From Paraburkholderia sp. UYCP14C (lineage in GTDB: Bacteria > Pseudomonadota > Gammaproteobacteria > Burkholderiales > Burkholderiaceae), in the NCBI RefSeq assembly GCF_004197395.1, contig NZ_SELS01000010.1, positions 62,001 through 126,000 of the forward strand: 64,000 nt of DNA, in the 5' to 3' direction. Position numbers and translations under genes: made by a program. Below the pieces are notes generated by a model. The model did not search any database, was not told the origin of the DNA, and saw nothing but the letters and a program-made list of their open reading frames with translations. Positions 27,928 through 36,750 of this stretch are shown one piece after another (within the stretch, counting starts at the first letter, position 1; each line of letters starts with the position of its first letter).

Positions 27928-27962
27928 ATGGCGCCTTGAAGCAATTCAAGGCGCCATTTTTT
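27928..27962. terminator. Strong terminator between nagZ and the response regulator
   Basis: Perfect 13-bp stem ATGGCGCCTTGAA (27928-27940)/TTCAAGGCGCCAT (27945-27957) with a GCAA tetraloop (GNRA class) and a T6 tail. Ends the lepA-nagZ group and may also stop the convergent gene. Confidence 0.93.
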
Positions 27963-28031
27963 ATCGGCTCCGAACGGTGCGAGCCCCCGTCGAGTTTTGA
28001 CGGGCATGCACGGCACACGCGATTCGACTTC

Positions 28032-29414
28032 TCAGTTCAGGCGCATCCGCTGCAACTTGTTGTACAGCGTCTTCGGGCTGATTCCCAGCAACGATGCCGC
28101 GCGATGCCGCGTGCCGCCAACGGCGTCGAGCGTCGCGCGAATCAGCATTTCTTCGACGTCCGCGAGCGGCGTGCCAACCGTGACCTGCACGCGGCTGCCG
28201 TTCAGATCGCGGCCGTTGGCCGTGCCAGACTCGTCGGCGCGCAACGACTCGATCACGTCGCCCGATGCCTGATAGGCGCGCCGCACGCGTTCCTGCAGCT
28301 CTCGCACGTTGCCCGGCCAATCGTACGCGAGGCATTCGCGCAGGAAGTTCGGCCCCGCCTGCTTCGCGACTTCGGAGGTGCCGCGCGCGCCCGCTTCCAC
28401 ATTCAGTTCGTCGATGACTGCCTGCGCGATCAGCACCGGATCCTCGCCGCGTTCGCGCAGCGGCGGCAGCATGACCGCGGCCGCTTCGAGGCGCAGCGCG
28501 AGCTCCTGATGCAGCGAGCCGGCCGCGACCGCCGCCCGCGGCGGCACGCGCGTCGACGCGATCAGCCGGAAGTCGGTAACGATCTGGTTGGTGCCGCCCA
28601 CGCGCATGAAGGTCTGCGAATCGAGCGCGCGCAACAGCGCTTCCTGCTGCGCGCGCGGCAACTCGGTGATTTCGTCGATGAACAGCGTGCCGCCGCTCGC
28701 CTGTTCGAAGAGGCCCGGCTCGCGCTGCTCGGCGCCGCCGAACGCACCGCGTTCGTGGCCGAACAGCATGCTGTCGAGCGACCGATTGAGGCCGCCGGCC
28801 GTCGCGCCGCGGCAATCGAACGTGATGAACGGACCTTTGCGGCGGCGACTCATGTCGTGCAGCGTACGCGCGGCGACCTGCTTGCCGGTGCCGGCCTCGC
28901 CGCAGATCAGCACCGCGGCTTCGGTCGGCGCGAGACGCTCGATCGTGTCGTACACGTGCTGAATGGCGCCGCTGCGGCCGAGCATCGAACCGAAGTGTCC
29001 AAGCTGACGCAGCGACGCGCGCAGTGCCTGGACTTCCTCGGTCAGCTCATAAGGCCGCGGAATGCGCGCGAGCAGGCTGCGCAGACGCGGGATGTTGACC
29101 GGTTTCAGCAGATAGTCCCAGATGCCGTGCCGCAAGCCCTCGATCGCGCTTTCGACGGTCGCATTGCCGGTCATCACGATTACCGGAAGCGCACCGCCTG
29201 GCGGATGCGCGGGCAGATGCTGCAACAGGTCGAGGCCGCTGCCGTCCGGCAGATTCAGGTCGACGAGCACGACGTCGGGGATGAAGCGCGTCAATGCGCC
29301 GCGGGCCTCGGCGAGGGTGGTCGCGGTGTCGACCGAAAAGCCGTCGGCGGCGAGGATTGCCGACAGACCGGACAGGCTATTGGGATCGTCTTCAACAATC
29401 AGAGCGTGTGGCAT
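28032..29414 (-). CDS. NtrC-type response regulator with altered GAFTGA loop
   Basis: 460 residues, three domains. The receiver (1-120) has acidic pocket VEDD and phospho-acceptor Asp52 (VLVDLNLPDGSG), and Lys104 in LLKPVN. The AAA+ domain (about 145-370) has Walker A GEAGTGKQ (172-179, consensus GESGTGKE) and Walker B GGTLFIDEI. The sigma-54-contact loop reads GAFGGA at 223-228 instead of GAFTGA. PPLRERGEDP and DWPGNVRELQ are present. A Fis-type helix-turn-helix (GGTRHRAASLLGISPKTLYN) ends the protein. No sensor kinase is adjacent. It is sigma-54 family by descent, but the missing Thr puts sigma-54 activation in doubt. Confidence 0.9.
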   Translation of the reverse strand: MPHALIVEDDPNSLSGLSAILAADGFSVDTATTLAEARGALTRFIPDVVLVDLNLPDGSGLDLLQHLPAHPPGGALPVIVMTGNATVESAIEGLRHGIWDYLLKPVNIPRLRSLLARIPRPYELTEEVQALRASLRQLGHFGSMLGRSGAIQHVYDTIERLAPTEAAVLICGEAGTGKQVAARTLHDMSRRRKGPFITFDCRGATAGGLNRSLDSMLFGHERGAFGGAEQREPGLFEQASGGTLFIDEITELPRAQQEALLRALDSQTFMRVGGTNQIVTDFRLIASTRVPPRAAVAAGSLHQELALRLEAAAVMLPPLRERGEDPVLIAQAVIDELNVEAGARGTSEVAKQAGPNFLRECLAYDWPGNVRELQERVRRAYQASGDVIESLRADESGTANGRDLNGSRVQVTVGTPLADVEEMLIRATLDAVGGTRHRAASLLGISPKTLYNKLQRMRLN

Positions 29415-29600
29415 GGCGAGCGCAATTTTATGAATGGGTTGAATGCCCGGCGCGCCGCCAACGCTGATGGCGCGGACTCGGGCTCTGGGGGCTCGATGAC
29501 AGGGCTAAACGAACGGTCCTTGGGCGGTGAAAAAACGACAGCCGCCGGCACTACGCCTGGAGCCGCGCGGGCCGCGTCTGTAGTTCCTTCACCCGTCCTG

Positions 29601-29807
29601 TCAGAAATCCCGGTTGCTATCGAAAAACCGGCGCACTTCGAGTTCCGCCTGTTCACGGGTTTTGCCATAGCGTTCCTGAATCAAACCAGCGAGCTTATCG
29701 GCCCGGCCTTCGGCCTTGATCAACTGGTCGTCCGTCAGTTCGCCCCATGCGGCTTTTGCCTTGCCGACCATCTGTCTCCATTTGCCTTCAGCGATGTCGT
29801 TGTTCAT
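29601..29807 (-). CDS. CsbD-like stress-response protein
   Basis: Small CsbD family protein of 68 residues: MNNDIAEGKWRQMVGKAKAA then WGELTDDQL, AEGRADKLAGLIQERYGKTR and a basic/acidic helix to the end. CsbD proteins are abundant, charged, mostly helical and general-stress induced; biochemical role is unknown. AGAGG lies shortly before the ATG on the minus strand. A much longer open frame upstream has no family similarity and was not used. Confidence 0.88.
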   Translation of the reverse strand: MNNDIAEGKWRQMVGKAKAAWGELTDDQLIKAEGRADKLAGLIQERYGKTREQAELEVRRFFDSNRDF

Positions 29808-30001
29808 GGTGCCTCTCCGAGGATGGAAATGAGCGGTACTCGCGTAACTCTCTCCATCAAGCAGGGATCGTGCCAAAGACTTTGGATGAAATGGATCAAG
29901 GGCTTGCCGCACGCGCGGCGCGAAATCGGGATGTCGCAATGGCAATTTTGAGAAATTTGCCGGTAAAGTTTTCCTAAACCATACACGGCGCGACAGAAAA
30001 G

Positions 30002-30029
30002 AAAAAGCGCCCAAAATTGAGCGCTTTTT
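30002..30029 (-). terminator. Intrinsic terminator downstream of efp
   Basis: AAAAAGCGC (30002-30010) pairs with GCGCTTTTT (30021-30029) around a 10-nt loop; on the minus strand it ends in a U run 48 nt after the efp stop. Symmetry allows function in both directions. Confidence 0.8.
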
Positions 30030-30076
30030 GTGCAGGCCGGCAGAGCGCCGGCGCAGGCGGGTGACGCAGACGGCGC

Positions 30077-30634
30077 TTAGGCGCGGCTGCGGTATTCGTG
30101 CGTACGCGTGTCGATTTCGATCTTGTCGCCGATGTTGCAGAAGAGCGGCACTTGCAGTTCGAAGCCGGTGTTCAGCTTGGCGTTCTTCAGCACTTTGCCC
30201 GACGACGTATCGCCCTTGACTGCCGGTTCCGTGTAGATGATTTCGCGAACCAGCGTGGTCGGCAGTTCGACCGAGATCGCCTTCTCGTTGTAGAACACGA
30301 CTTCGCAAGCCATGCCGTCTTCGAGGTAGTGCATCGCGTCGCCCATCATTTCGGCTTCGACTTCGTACTGGTTGTAGTCGGCGTCCATGAACACGTACAT
30401 CGGATCGGCGAAGTACGAATACGTCACTTCCTTGCGCTCGAGCACGACGACGTCGAACTTGTCGTCCGCCTTGTACACGGTTTCCATGCCTGCGCCGGTC
30501 AGCAGGTTCTTGAACTTCATCTTGACGACGGCGGAGTTACGGCCCGATTTGTTGTATTCGGCCTTTTGCACGACCATTGCGTCTGCGCCGATCATCACGA
30601 CGTTGCCGGTGCGGAGTTCCTGTGCGGTCTTCAT
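30077..30634 (-). CDS. efp: Elongation factor P (arginine-32 type)
   Basis: Relieves ribosome stalling at polyproline stretches. 185 residues, three beta-barrel domains. The modification loop reads YNKSGRNSA with Arg32 at the tip, not the Lys34 of E. coli. Arg32 EF-Ps are rhamnosylated by EarP, whose gene is the next one upstream at 31028, so the pair is self-consistent. The C-terminus [20 protein letters not shown] is the domain III signature. Confidence 0.98.
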   Translation of the reverse strand: MKTAQELRTGNVVMIGADAMVVQKAEYNKSGRNSAVVKMKFKNLLTGAGMETVYKADDKFDVVVLERKEVTYSYFADPMYVFMDADYNQYEVEAEMMGDAMHYLEDGMACEVVFYNEKAISVELPTTLVREIIYTEPAVKGDTSSGKVLKNAKLNTGFELQVPLFCNIGDKIEIDTRTHEYRSRA

Positions 30635-31027
30635 AAAACTGTCCTGTACGAGATAAATAGCTTAACTGTTGCTCAACGGCATAGGCGCCAAGCGGCTTCG
30701 GCGTTTCGCCCACCGTCTGCCACGCGCCGCTTGAAGCGACCGCAGCCCGGATGCGTGAAACGGGACCGGCTCGCGGCGAAGACCCAAGGTGTGATACCCC
30801 GGCGTTTCCGCCTGTCCGTTACCTGATTTTTACCCTGTTCGGGCGTGTACACGAGTGGCGCCGATCTGCAATACGCCCAAACATACGTCCCTTTTCTGAC
30901 ATTCGCGTGCCCGACCGGAAGATTGGGATGCGTGCCGTGTTTTTCGAGGGGACCGGTCAGACGGGCTGACCATGGGGTTGTTGCTCGAATCGGGCCGCGC
31001 TTGCGTCGTCGGCCGTTGGATAACCGC
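30635..31027 (-). other. efp-earP spacer, no gene seen
   Basis: 393 bp without a convincing coding region. It should contain the efp promoter on the minus strand, but no box pair with acceptable spacing was found. Confidence 0.5.
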
Positions 31028-32221
31028 TTATTTTAACTGAGTTTTTGCGAACGAGGTCAGATTTCCGGCGAGATCGCCGACTTGCGAGAGTTCGACCGCC
31101 CAGGCGGCGGCGCGCTGCTTAAGGGCCGGATGGTGGCGCTGGAATTCCGCCCAGTCCGGTTGACCCGCGCCGTTCCACGCGTGCCAGAAGCGCTCGAGCG
31201 CGGCACGCACGTCAGCGGGCAGCGTGCGGGTGTAGTGCGCGAGTGCGGCGTCCAGCTTTGGCAGATGGGCGTCGTCGGCTTGCGGGTAGATGTGCCAGAC
31301 GAACGGCTTCGCGGCCCACTGCGCGCGCACGAACGAGTCCTCGCCGCGTACAAAATTGACGTCGCTCGCCCATAGCAGCGCGTCGTAGCCTGGCTGTTCG
31401 GTGAATGCGAGCGCGTGCGCGGTGAGGTTGCCGCGCGTCGCATGGGTGCCCGCTGCGAACGACGGAAGGCCGAAAAAGCGCGCGAGCGCGCCGGAAATGC
31501 GTCCTTCGGGCACCAGCAGCACGATCGGGCTTGCGCTGTCGCGCCATTGTTCGAGCAGGCTGTCGACGGCCGGGTTTTCGTAGGCGAACAGCGACACGAC
31601 GGTCGCGTCGGCGGCAGGCGGCGGGTGGCCCGTGGCGTTGCGCCACCAGTCGGTGCGCGCGGCCGGCGAGCCTTCGAACGCGGCGCGCGCGGCGTCGAGA
31701 TCGCGCTCTTTCAGAACGCCACCGGTGCCGGGGCCGAGGCCGGGAAAAAAGAAGGTCTTGCTGAGCGCGTAGCGCGGGTGAGGCGACGGCCGCAGATGAA
31801 AATCGGCGATCCAGTCCTCGGCGCTCAGATATTCGAGGTTGAGCCACAGCGGCGCGCGCGCGCGTCCGGCCATCGCCGCGATATAGACGGGCGGCAGCTC
31901 GCAGGCGAACGCCTCGATCACGACGTCGGCGACCTCGAGCGTATCGCCCGCATGGGACGGCTCGTGCCAATGCTCGATGACGATGTCGTCGATCGTTTGC
32001 CGCGCACGCTCCAGCGCGAGCGACGGGCACAGCCTCCTGAACGCATGCAGATCGTCGACGAACACGCGCATCTGCCAGCCGTGCTCGCGCGAGAGTTGGC
32101 GCGCGAGGCGCCAGCACACGCCGATGTCGCCGAAGTTGTCGATCACCGCGCAGAAGATATCGCAGGCGATCGGGGTGGCAGGGGCGGCGGGTGATCCGGA
32201 ATCGGGCGCGACGGAGGACAT
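31028..32221 (-). CDS. earP: EF-P arginine rhamnosyltransferase EarP
   Basis: Uses dTDP-beta-L-rhamnose to N-rhamnosylate Arg32 of EF-P, a modification required for EF-P activity in this class. 397 residues. The N-terminal Rossmann loop FCAVIDNFGDIGVCWRLARQ contains Asp28 and Asp32, spaced like the catalytic Asp16/Asp20 of the Neisseria enzyme. The C-terminal nucleotide-sugar site contains NFVRGEDSFVRAQWAAKPFV. GT-B fold (GT104 family). The N-terminus has about 17 extra residues; a later start is possible. Confidence 0.95.
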   Translation of the reverse strand: MSSVAPDSGSPAAPATPIACDIFCAVIDNFGDIGVCWRLARQLSREHGWQMRVFVDDLHAFRRLCPSLALERARQTIDDIVIEHWHEPSHAGDTLEVADVVIEAFACELPPVYIAAMAGRARAPLWLNLEYLSAEDWIADFHLRPSPHPRYALSKTFFFPGLGPGTGGVLKERDLDAARAAFEGSPAARTDWWRNATGHPPPAADATVVSLFAYENPAVDSLLEQWRDSASPIVLLVPEGRISGALARFFGLPSFAAGTHATRGNLTAHALAFTEQPGYDALLWASDVNFVRGEDSFVRAQWAAKPFVWHIYPQADDAHLPKLDAALAHYTRTLPADVRAALERFWHAWNGAGQPDWAEFQRHHPALKQRAAAWAVELSQVGDLAGNLTSFAKTQLK

Positions 32222-32479
32222 GGCAGCTCGGCTGGCTCGGTGACTCCGCCGACGCGGAGCGGGTTCGAACGAACGTGGAATGTTCTAAACTGGCGATTCT
32301 AAAGCCTCGCTAGCGATCGCGCGCGCCCTTTGCCCGACCCGCGGGCCGCATGGCGCGACACATGGCGTGACGCGCGACACGACCTTCGGTACACGACGCC
32401 GCGCACCAGACGGCTCAAGCGACGCAAGCGGTGCAAGCGACGAGGCAACACGAGACAGTCCCACCCCAATCGATCCCGC

Positions 32480-34690
32480 ATGACCGAACCCGAAGCAACC
32501 GACACCTTCGAGCCGAAAAAAGTGCTCGTCCAACTGCCGCATCTGCCCGGCGTCTACCGCTATTACGACACCGGCGGCGCGGTGCTCTACGTCGGCAAGG
32601 CGCGCGATCTGAAGAAGCGCGTATCGAGCTACTTCACGAAGACGCAACTGTCGCCGCGGATCGCGATGATGGTCACGCGCATCGCGCGCATCGAGACGAC
32701 GGTCACGCGTTCCGAGGCCGAGGCACTGCTGCTCGAAAACAACCTGATCAAGGCGCTCACGCCGCGTTACAACATCCTGTTTCGCGACGACAAGTCGTAT
32801 CCGTATCTGAAGCTGACCGGCCACAAGTTTCCGCGCATGGCCTATTACCGCGGCTCGGTCGATCGGAAGAATCAGTACTTCGGTCCGTTCCCGAGCGCGT
32901 GGGCGGTGCGCGAGAGCATCCAGATCCTGCAGCGCGTGTTCCAGCTGCGCACCTGCGAAGACTCGGTGTTCAACAACCGCACGCGGCCGTGTCTGCTGCA
33001 TCAGATCGGCCGTTGCACGGCGCCGTGCGTCGCGAACATCAGCGAAGAGGATTACGCACGCGACGTCGCCAACGCGTCGCGCTTTCTGCTCGGCCGCCAG
33101 GGCGAGGTGATGAAGGAGCTCGAGCAGAAGATGCATGCGTTCGCGAGCGAGCTGAAGTTCGAGCAGGCCGCGGCGGTGCGCAACCAGATGAGCTCGCTGT
33201 CGACGGTGTTGCATCAGCAGGCGATCGAAGTCGGCAGCGATAGCGATGTCGATATTCTCGCGGTGGTCGCGCTGGGCGGTCGCGTGTGCGTGAATCTCGC
33301 GATGGTGCGCGGCGGCCGGCATCTCGGCGATAAGGCGTACTTCCCCACGCACGTGGAAAGCGCGTTGACGGCGGAGGAAGGCGGGCTCGAAGAAGGCGGC
33401 GAGCTGGACGACGCATCGGCGGATACGCGTGAGCGCGCGCCGTCGGCCGAAGCGGCGAGCGCCACGGCCGATGCGCTTGCGATCGCGCAGGATATGCCGT
33501 CGGAAGACGAAGATGCCGATGCCGGTGACGAAGACGCGCTCGACGAGGCGGTCACAGCGACTGCGGACACCGTCAGCGACGAAGACGCCGACGGGAACAC
33601 GGAATCCTCCCCGGCGGCGAAGCGGCGTAAAGGCCGCGCGCCCGGCGCCATCGAATCTGAAGTGCTCGAAGCGTTCGTCGCGCAGCATTACCTTGGCAAT
33701 CGCGTGCCGCCGGTGCTGGTGGTCAGCCACGCGCCGGCGCGAGAACTCGTCGACGTGTTGATCGAGCAGGCGGGCCACAAGGTGTCCGTGCTGCGTCAAC
33801 CGCAAGGACAGCGACGCGCATGGCTCGCAATGGCCGAGCAGAACGCGCGGCTCGCGCTCGCGCGGCTGCTCTCCGAGCAGGGCTCGCAGCAGGCGCGCAC
33901 GCGCGCGCTGACCGACACGCTGAGTCTGGAGTGCGACGACCTCGCGCATCTGCGCATCGAATGCTTCGATATCAGTCACACGATGGGCGAGGCGACGCAG
34001 GCGTCGTGCGTCGTCTATCACCATCACAAGATGCAGTCGTCCGAGTATCGCCGCTACAACATCACTGGCATCACGCCCGGCGACGATTACGCGGCGATGC
34101 GCCAGGTGCTCACGCGCCGCTACGAGAAGATGGTTGCGCAAGCGGCCGCGAATGCGAGCGACGAAGCCGCCGAATCGCAAAGCGACGCGGCCGCCGATCC
34201 CTCGCTCGCCGCCGATGCCGCTGAGCCGGCCGCGGCCGGCGGCATACTGCCGACCATCGTGCTGATCGACGGCGGCAAGGGGCAGGTGGAGATCGCGCGG
34301 CAGGTGTTCACGGAGCTGGGGCTCGATACCGGCATGCTGGTCGGCGTCGCGAAGGGCGAGGGGCGCAAGGTCGGCCTCGAGACGCTGATTTTCGCGGACG
34401 GCCGCACGCCGCTCGAACTCGGCAAGGAAAGCGCCGCGCTGATGCTGGTCGCGCAGATCCGCGACGAAGCGCACCGCTTTGCGATCACCGGCATGCGCGC
34501 CAAGCGCGGCAAGACGCGCCAGACTTCGCGGCTCGAAGAACTCGAAGGCGTGGGGGCGAAGCGGCGGCAGCGTCTGCTGGCGCGCTTTGGCGGCTTGCGC
34601 GGAGTGGTGGCCGCGAGCGTCGAGGATCTCGCGAGCGTCGAAGGCATTTCGCAGGCGCTCGCTGAGCAGATCTATCGACAACTGCATTGA
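32480..34690 (+). CDS. uvrC: Excinuclease ABC subunit C (UvrC) with acidic insertions
   Basis: Makes both incisions in nucleotide excision repair. 736 residues against about 610 in E. coli. The N-terminal GIY-YIG nuclease spans about residues 18-100 ([25 protein letters not shown]). The UVR domain ([19 protein letters not shown]) follows. RNase-H-like second nuclease: [16 protein letters not shown] and [12 protein letters not shown]. Tandem helix-hairpin-helix domains close it. Two family-atypical inserts, about residues 299-390 (Asp/Glu/Ala-rich) and 556-590 (Ala/Asp/Ser-rich), flank the second nuclease core. Start ATG 32480 matches the family; the upstream frame was rejected. Confidence 0.96.
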   Translation: MTEPEATDTFEPKKVLVQLPHLPGVYRYYDTGGAVLYVGKARDLKKRVSSYFTKTQLSPRIAMMVTRIARIETTVTRSEAEALLLENNLIKALTPRYNILFRDDKSYPYLKLTGHKFPRMAYYRGSVDRKNQYFGPFPSAWAVRESIQILQRVFQLRTCEDSVFNNRTRPCLLHQIGRCTAPCVANISEEDYARDVANASRFLLGRQGEVMKELEQKMHAFASELKFEQAAAVRNQMSSLSTVLHQQAIEVGSDSDVDILAVVALGGRVCVNLAMVRGGRHLGDKAYFPTHVESALTAEEGGLEEGGELDDASADTRERAPSAEAASATADALAIAQDMPSEDEDADAGDEDALDEAVTATADTVSDEDADGNTESSPAAKRRKGRAPGAIESEVLEAFVAQHYLGNRVPPVLVVSHAPARELVDVLIEQAGHKVSVLRQPQGQRRAWLAMAEQNARLALARLLSEQGSQQARTRALTDTLSLECDDLAHLRIECFDISHTMGEATQASCVVYHHHKMQSSEYRRYNITGITPGDDYAAMRQVLTRRYEKMVAQAAANASDEAAESQSDAAADPSLAADAAEPAAAGGILPTIVLIDGGKGQVEIARQVFTELGLDTGMLVGVAKGEGRKVGLETLIFADGRTPLELGKESAALMLVAQIRDEAHRFAITGMRAKRGKTRQTSRLEELEGVGAKRRQRLLARFGGLRGVVAASVEDLASVEGISQALAEQIYRQLH

Positions 34691-34893
34691 ATTGGGGGAC
34701 CGCGTCGCGCTGTTTTCTGAATGACCGCTCGCCGGGCCCCGGCGTCGCGCTGCGGATGCGCCGGTTGCGCGAACTCCGCGCTGGGCGCGGCCCGCTTGCC
34801 GCCCCCGCGTGGCCATGCCTGGGCCGCTTGCTTGTGGCAGTCCTTGCGACACGGCACAATTGCAACTCACTCGTCAGACGCTGCGCCTGCCCC

Positions 34894-35487
34894 ATGCCGT
34901 TTAATTTCCCGATATTCCTGACCTGGTTGCGGATCGTGCTGATTCCGCTCGTCGTCGGTGTGTTTTATTTGCCCGACATGATGATGAGCCCCGCGCACCG
35001 CAATCTCGCGGCCGCGACGATCTTCATCCTGGCGGCGCTCACCGACTGGTTCGACGGCTATCTGGCCCGCAAATGGAATCAGACCTCGGCCTTCGGCGCG
35101 TTTCTCGATCCGGTCGCCGACAAGCTGATGGTGACCGCGGCGTTGCTCGTGCTCGTGCAGCTCGCGCGAATCGATTCGGCGATCGCGCTCGTGATCGTCG
35201 GACGCGAAATCGCGATCTCGGCGCTGCGCGAATGGATGGCGCAGATCGGTGCGTCGAAGAGCGTCGCCGTGAACTCGCTCGGCAAATTCAAGACCGCTTG
35301 TCAGATGGTCGCGATTCCGATGCTGCTGTTCTACGGCCCACTGCCGCTCGGTGGCGGCGTGACGGTCGACACGCGCGTGTGGGGCTTGTGGCTGATCTAT
35401 CTGGCCGCGTTCCTGACGATCTGGTCGATGCTGTACTACATGAAGCTCGCGTGGCCACAGATTCGCGAGCGCGGCGGCATCGCGTGA
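34894..35487 (+). CDS. pgsA: CDP-diacylglycerol-glycerol-3-phosphate 3-phosphatidyltransferase
   Basis: Makes phosphatidylglycerol phosphate, precursor of PG and cardiolipin. 197 residues, about five transmembrane helices. The CDP-alcohol phosphotransferase motif D-x2-D-G-x2-A-R-x8-G-x3-D-x3-D is present as DWFDGYLARKW and FGAFLDPVADK at about residues 50-80. Start MPFNFPIFLTWLRIVLIPL is family-like; the longer frame was rejected. pgsA followed by glycine and cysteine tRNA genes is also the E. coli order (pgsA-glyW-cysT). Confidence 0.96.
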   Translation: MPFNFPIFLTWLRIVLIPLVVGVFYLPDMMMSPAHRNLAAATIFILAALTDWFDGYLARKWNQTSAFGAFLDPVADKLMVTAALLVLVQLARIDSAIALVIVGREIAISALREWMAQIGASKSVAVNSLGKFKTACQMVAIPMLLFYGPLPLGGGVTVDTRVWGLWLIYLAAFLTIWSMLYYMKLAWPQIRERGGIA

Positions 35488-35584
35488 CGGTGTGAACAGA
35501 AGGGGCGCGCGGGCGCAAAAGTGTGTTCGAACCCCGCGCTACTACGAGCGAAATATTTTCTTTAAAACAGATGGGCAAAAGGGG

Positions 35585-35613
35585 TTGACACGTTTCAGTC
35601 GATTCTCCATAAT
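35585..35613 (+). promoter_or_regulatory. Sigma-70 promoter for the tRNA-Gly/tRNA-Cys cluster
   Basis: TTGACA (35585-35590), 17-bp spacer, CATAAT (35608-35613); a consensus -35 and near-consensus -10 about 70 bp before the first tRNA. Confidence 0.8.
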
Positions 35614-35685
35614 CTCGTTTCTCCGATGCACGCAGCGCGAAACACCGGAGACGCAGTAAAGCAGTAGCAGTAAATGCAGTACGAC

Positions 35686-35761
35686 GCGGGAATAGCTCAG
35701 TTGGTAGAGCGCAACCTTGCCAAGGTTGAGGTCGCGAGTTCGAGCCTCGTTTCCCGCTCCA
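35686..35761 (+). tRNA. tRNA-Gly(GCC), copy 1
   Basis: 76 nt with encoded CCA. Acceptor GCGGGAA/TTCCCGC, anticodon stem ACCTT/AAGGT with anticodon GCC, T-loop GTTCGAGCC. Differs from copy 2 only by the A7-T66 acceptor pair. Confidence 0.97.
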
Positions 35762-35824
35762 GTTTTCGAAGCATCGCGTTGTTTGGCGAAGTAAAAAACG
35801 CAGCGCGGTGTGAAGCAGTTCAAT

Positions 35825-35900
35825 GCGGGAGTAGCTCAGTTGGTAGAGCGCAACCTTGCCAAGGTTGAGGTCGCGAGTTCGAGCCTCGTCTCCCGCTCCA
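35825..35900 (+). tRNA. tRNA-Gly(GCC), copy 2
   Basis: 76 nt, encoded CCA, anticodon GCC. The acceptor is GCGGGAG/CTCCCGC: the seventh pair is G-C rather than A-T as in copy 1, a two-sided change that keeps pairing. 63 bp after copy 1. Confidence 0.97.
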
Positions 35901-35908
35901 TACATCAG

Positions 35909-35930
35909 GGGAAGCAACGCTTCCCTTTTT
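35909..35930 (+). terminator. Small terminator after tRNA-Gly copy 2
   Basis: GGGAAGC (35909-35915), loop AAC, GCTTCCC (35919-35925), then T5. It may reduce tRNA-Cys transcription relative to tRNA-Gly. Confidence 0.75.
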
Positions 35931-36029
35931 GTTTGGAAGACCGGTCGTTCTGAACTTTCCAGAGCTTCGGTTCTTCTGGTGACCGCCAGATAAATCTGCG
36001 AACCCGTGTCTAGGTTCCAGTCCGCTTGC

Positions 36030-36103
36030 GGCGCGATAGCAAAGCGGTTATGCAGCGGCCTGCAAAGCCGTTTAGGCCGGTTCGACTCCGGCTCGCGCCT
36101 CCA
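36030..36103 (+). tRNA. tRNA-Cys(GCA)
   Basis: 74 nt with encoded CCA. Acceptor GGCGCGA/TCGCGCC, anticodon loop CTGCAAA with anticodon GCA; nearly the same layout as E. coli cysT. Discriminator T (U73) is the cysteine identity base. Confidence 0.97.
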
Positions 36104-36120
36104 GTCTTTGATGTAAAGCA

Positions 36121-36150
36121 AAAGCCCCGACTTGTCGGGGCTTTTCTTTT
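36121..36150 (+). terminator. Terminator of the tRNA cluster
   Basis: Perfect 11-bp stem AAAAGCCCCGA (36121-36131)/TCGGGGCTTTT (36136-36146) with CTTG loop and a T-rich tail, 18 nt after tRNA-Cys. Confidence 0.92.
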
Positions 36151-36324
36151 TTGTGCTCATTTTTTGCCTGTTGAGGCCGGTGAGGTGCTGTCGTGGGTGT
36201 ACGACTCATCTCCGACCGTTGGCCGCATTGCCCATCGCGCTATTCGTGAAGAGTTCGGATGACGACGCGGAACTCAGGCCGCTGAGTAAAACGACGGTGT
36301 AACTGTTACCAGGCAAGGTGCAGA

Positions 36325-36594
36325 TCACGCGGTACTGCCATCGGTCGCCAGAGCGTCTGCCTGTAGTGCGGGGTTGAAGGCGATAAACGTGCTGCTCGAA
36401 CCGACCGACAGCGCGCCCGCCGAGTTCGTGCTGAACGAATAGCCGGCGTCCACAGAATCCAGTCCACCGTCCGACGACAGCGCAAAGCTCTCATCGCCCT
36501 GCGCATCGCTCAGACCACAGGTACTCGCTGTCGATCCTGAATTGCTGGATGAACTTTCATTTATATTCTGTTTTCTTTCTAATTTATACCGCAG
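36325..36594 (-). pseudogene. Possible coding remnant (Ser/Gly/Ala-rich), no start codon
   Basis: On the minus strand, a 90-codon open stretch runs from just after a TAG (36595-36597) to a TGA at 36325-36327. It reads KQNINESSSSNSG, then DAQGDESFALSSDGGLDSVD and AGYSFSTNSAGALSVGSSST. This is a plausible protein pattern (secreted or surface style) but there is no ATG, GTG or TTG in frame. The 5' part is strikingly AT-rich for this genome (about 36535-36620). I read it as the 3' remnant of a transferred gene next to tRNA-Cys. A low-confidence call; chance openness is possible. Confidence 0.35.
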
Positions 36595-36750
36595 CTATAA
36601 ATGCAATTTAATCCGTCGTGGGGCGGCGCCGCTTTAGCAGCATTCATGTAAAGTGATCGCCGGCATTGTGCTCTTTAAAGTCTGCCATCAGGTATTCGCC
36701 CGCATGGCTCGGACAACTTATTCGTTGCACATAGAACCTATATTCGGCCC

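Noticed and set aside
27165-29951. 928-codon plus-strand open frame from nagZ through the response regulator
   Set aside because: Off-frame in nagZ and antisense to the regulator; crosses a perfect 13-bp terminator.
32285-34870. 861-codon minus-strand open frame over uvrC
   Set aside because: Shadow of UvrC, with the acidic inserts read backwards as Ser/Arg-rich text.
36166-36190. Possible attachment-site repeat of the tRNA-Cys 3' end
   Set aside because: Only AGGCCGGT (8 bases) matches; too short in a GC-rich genome to support an integration site.
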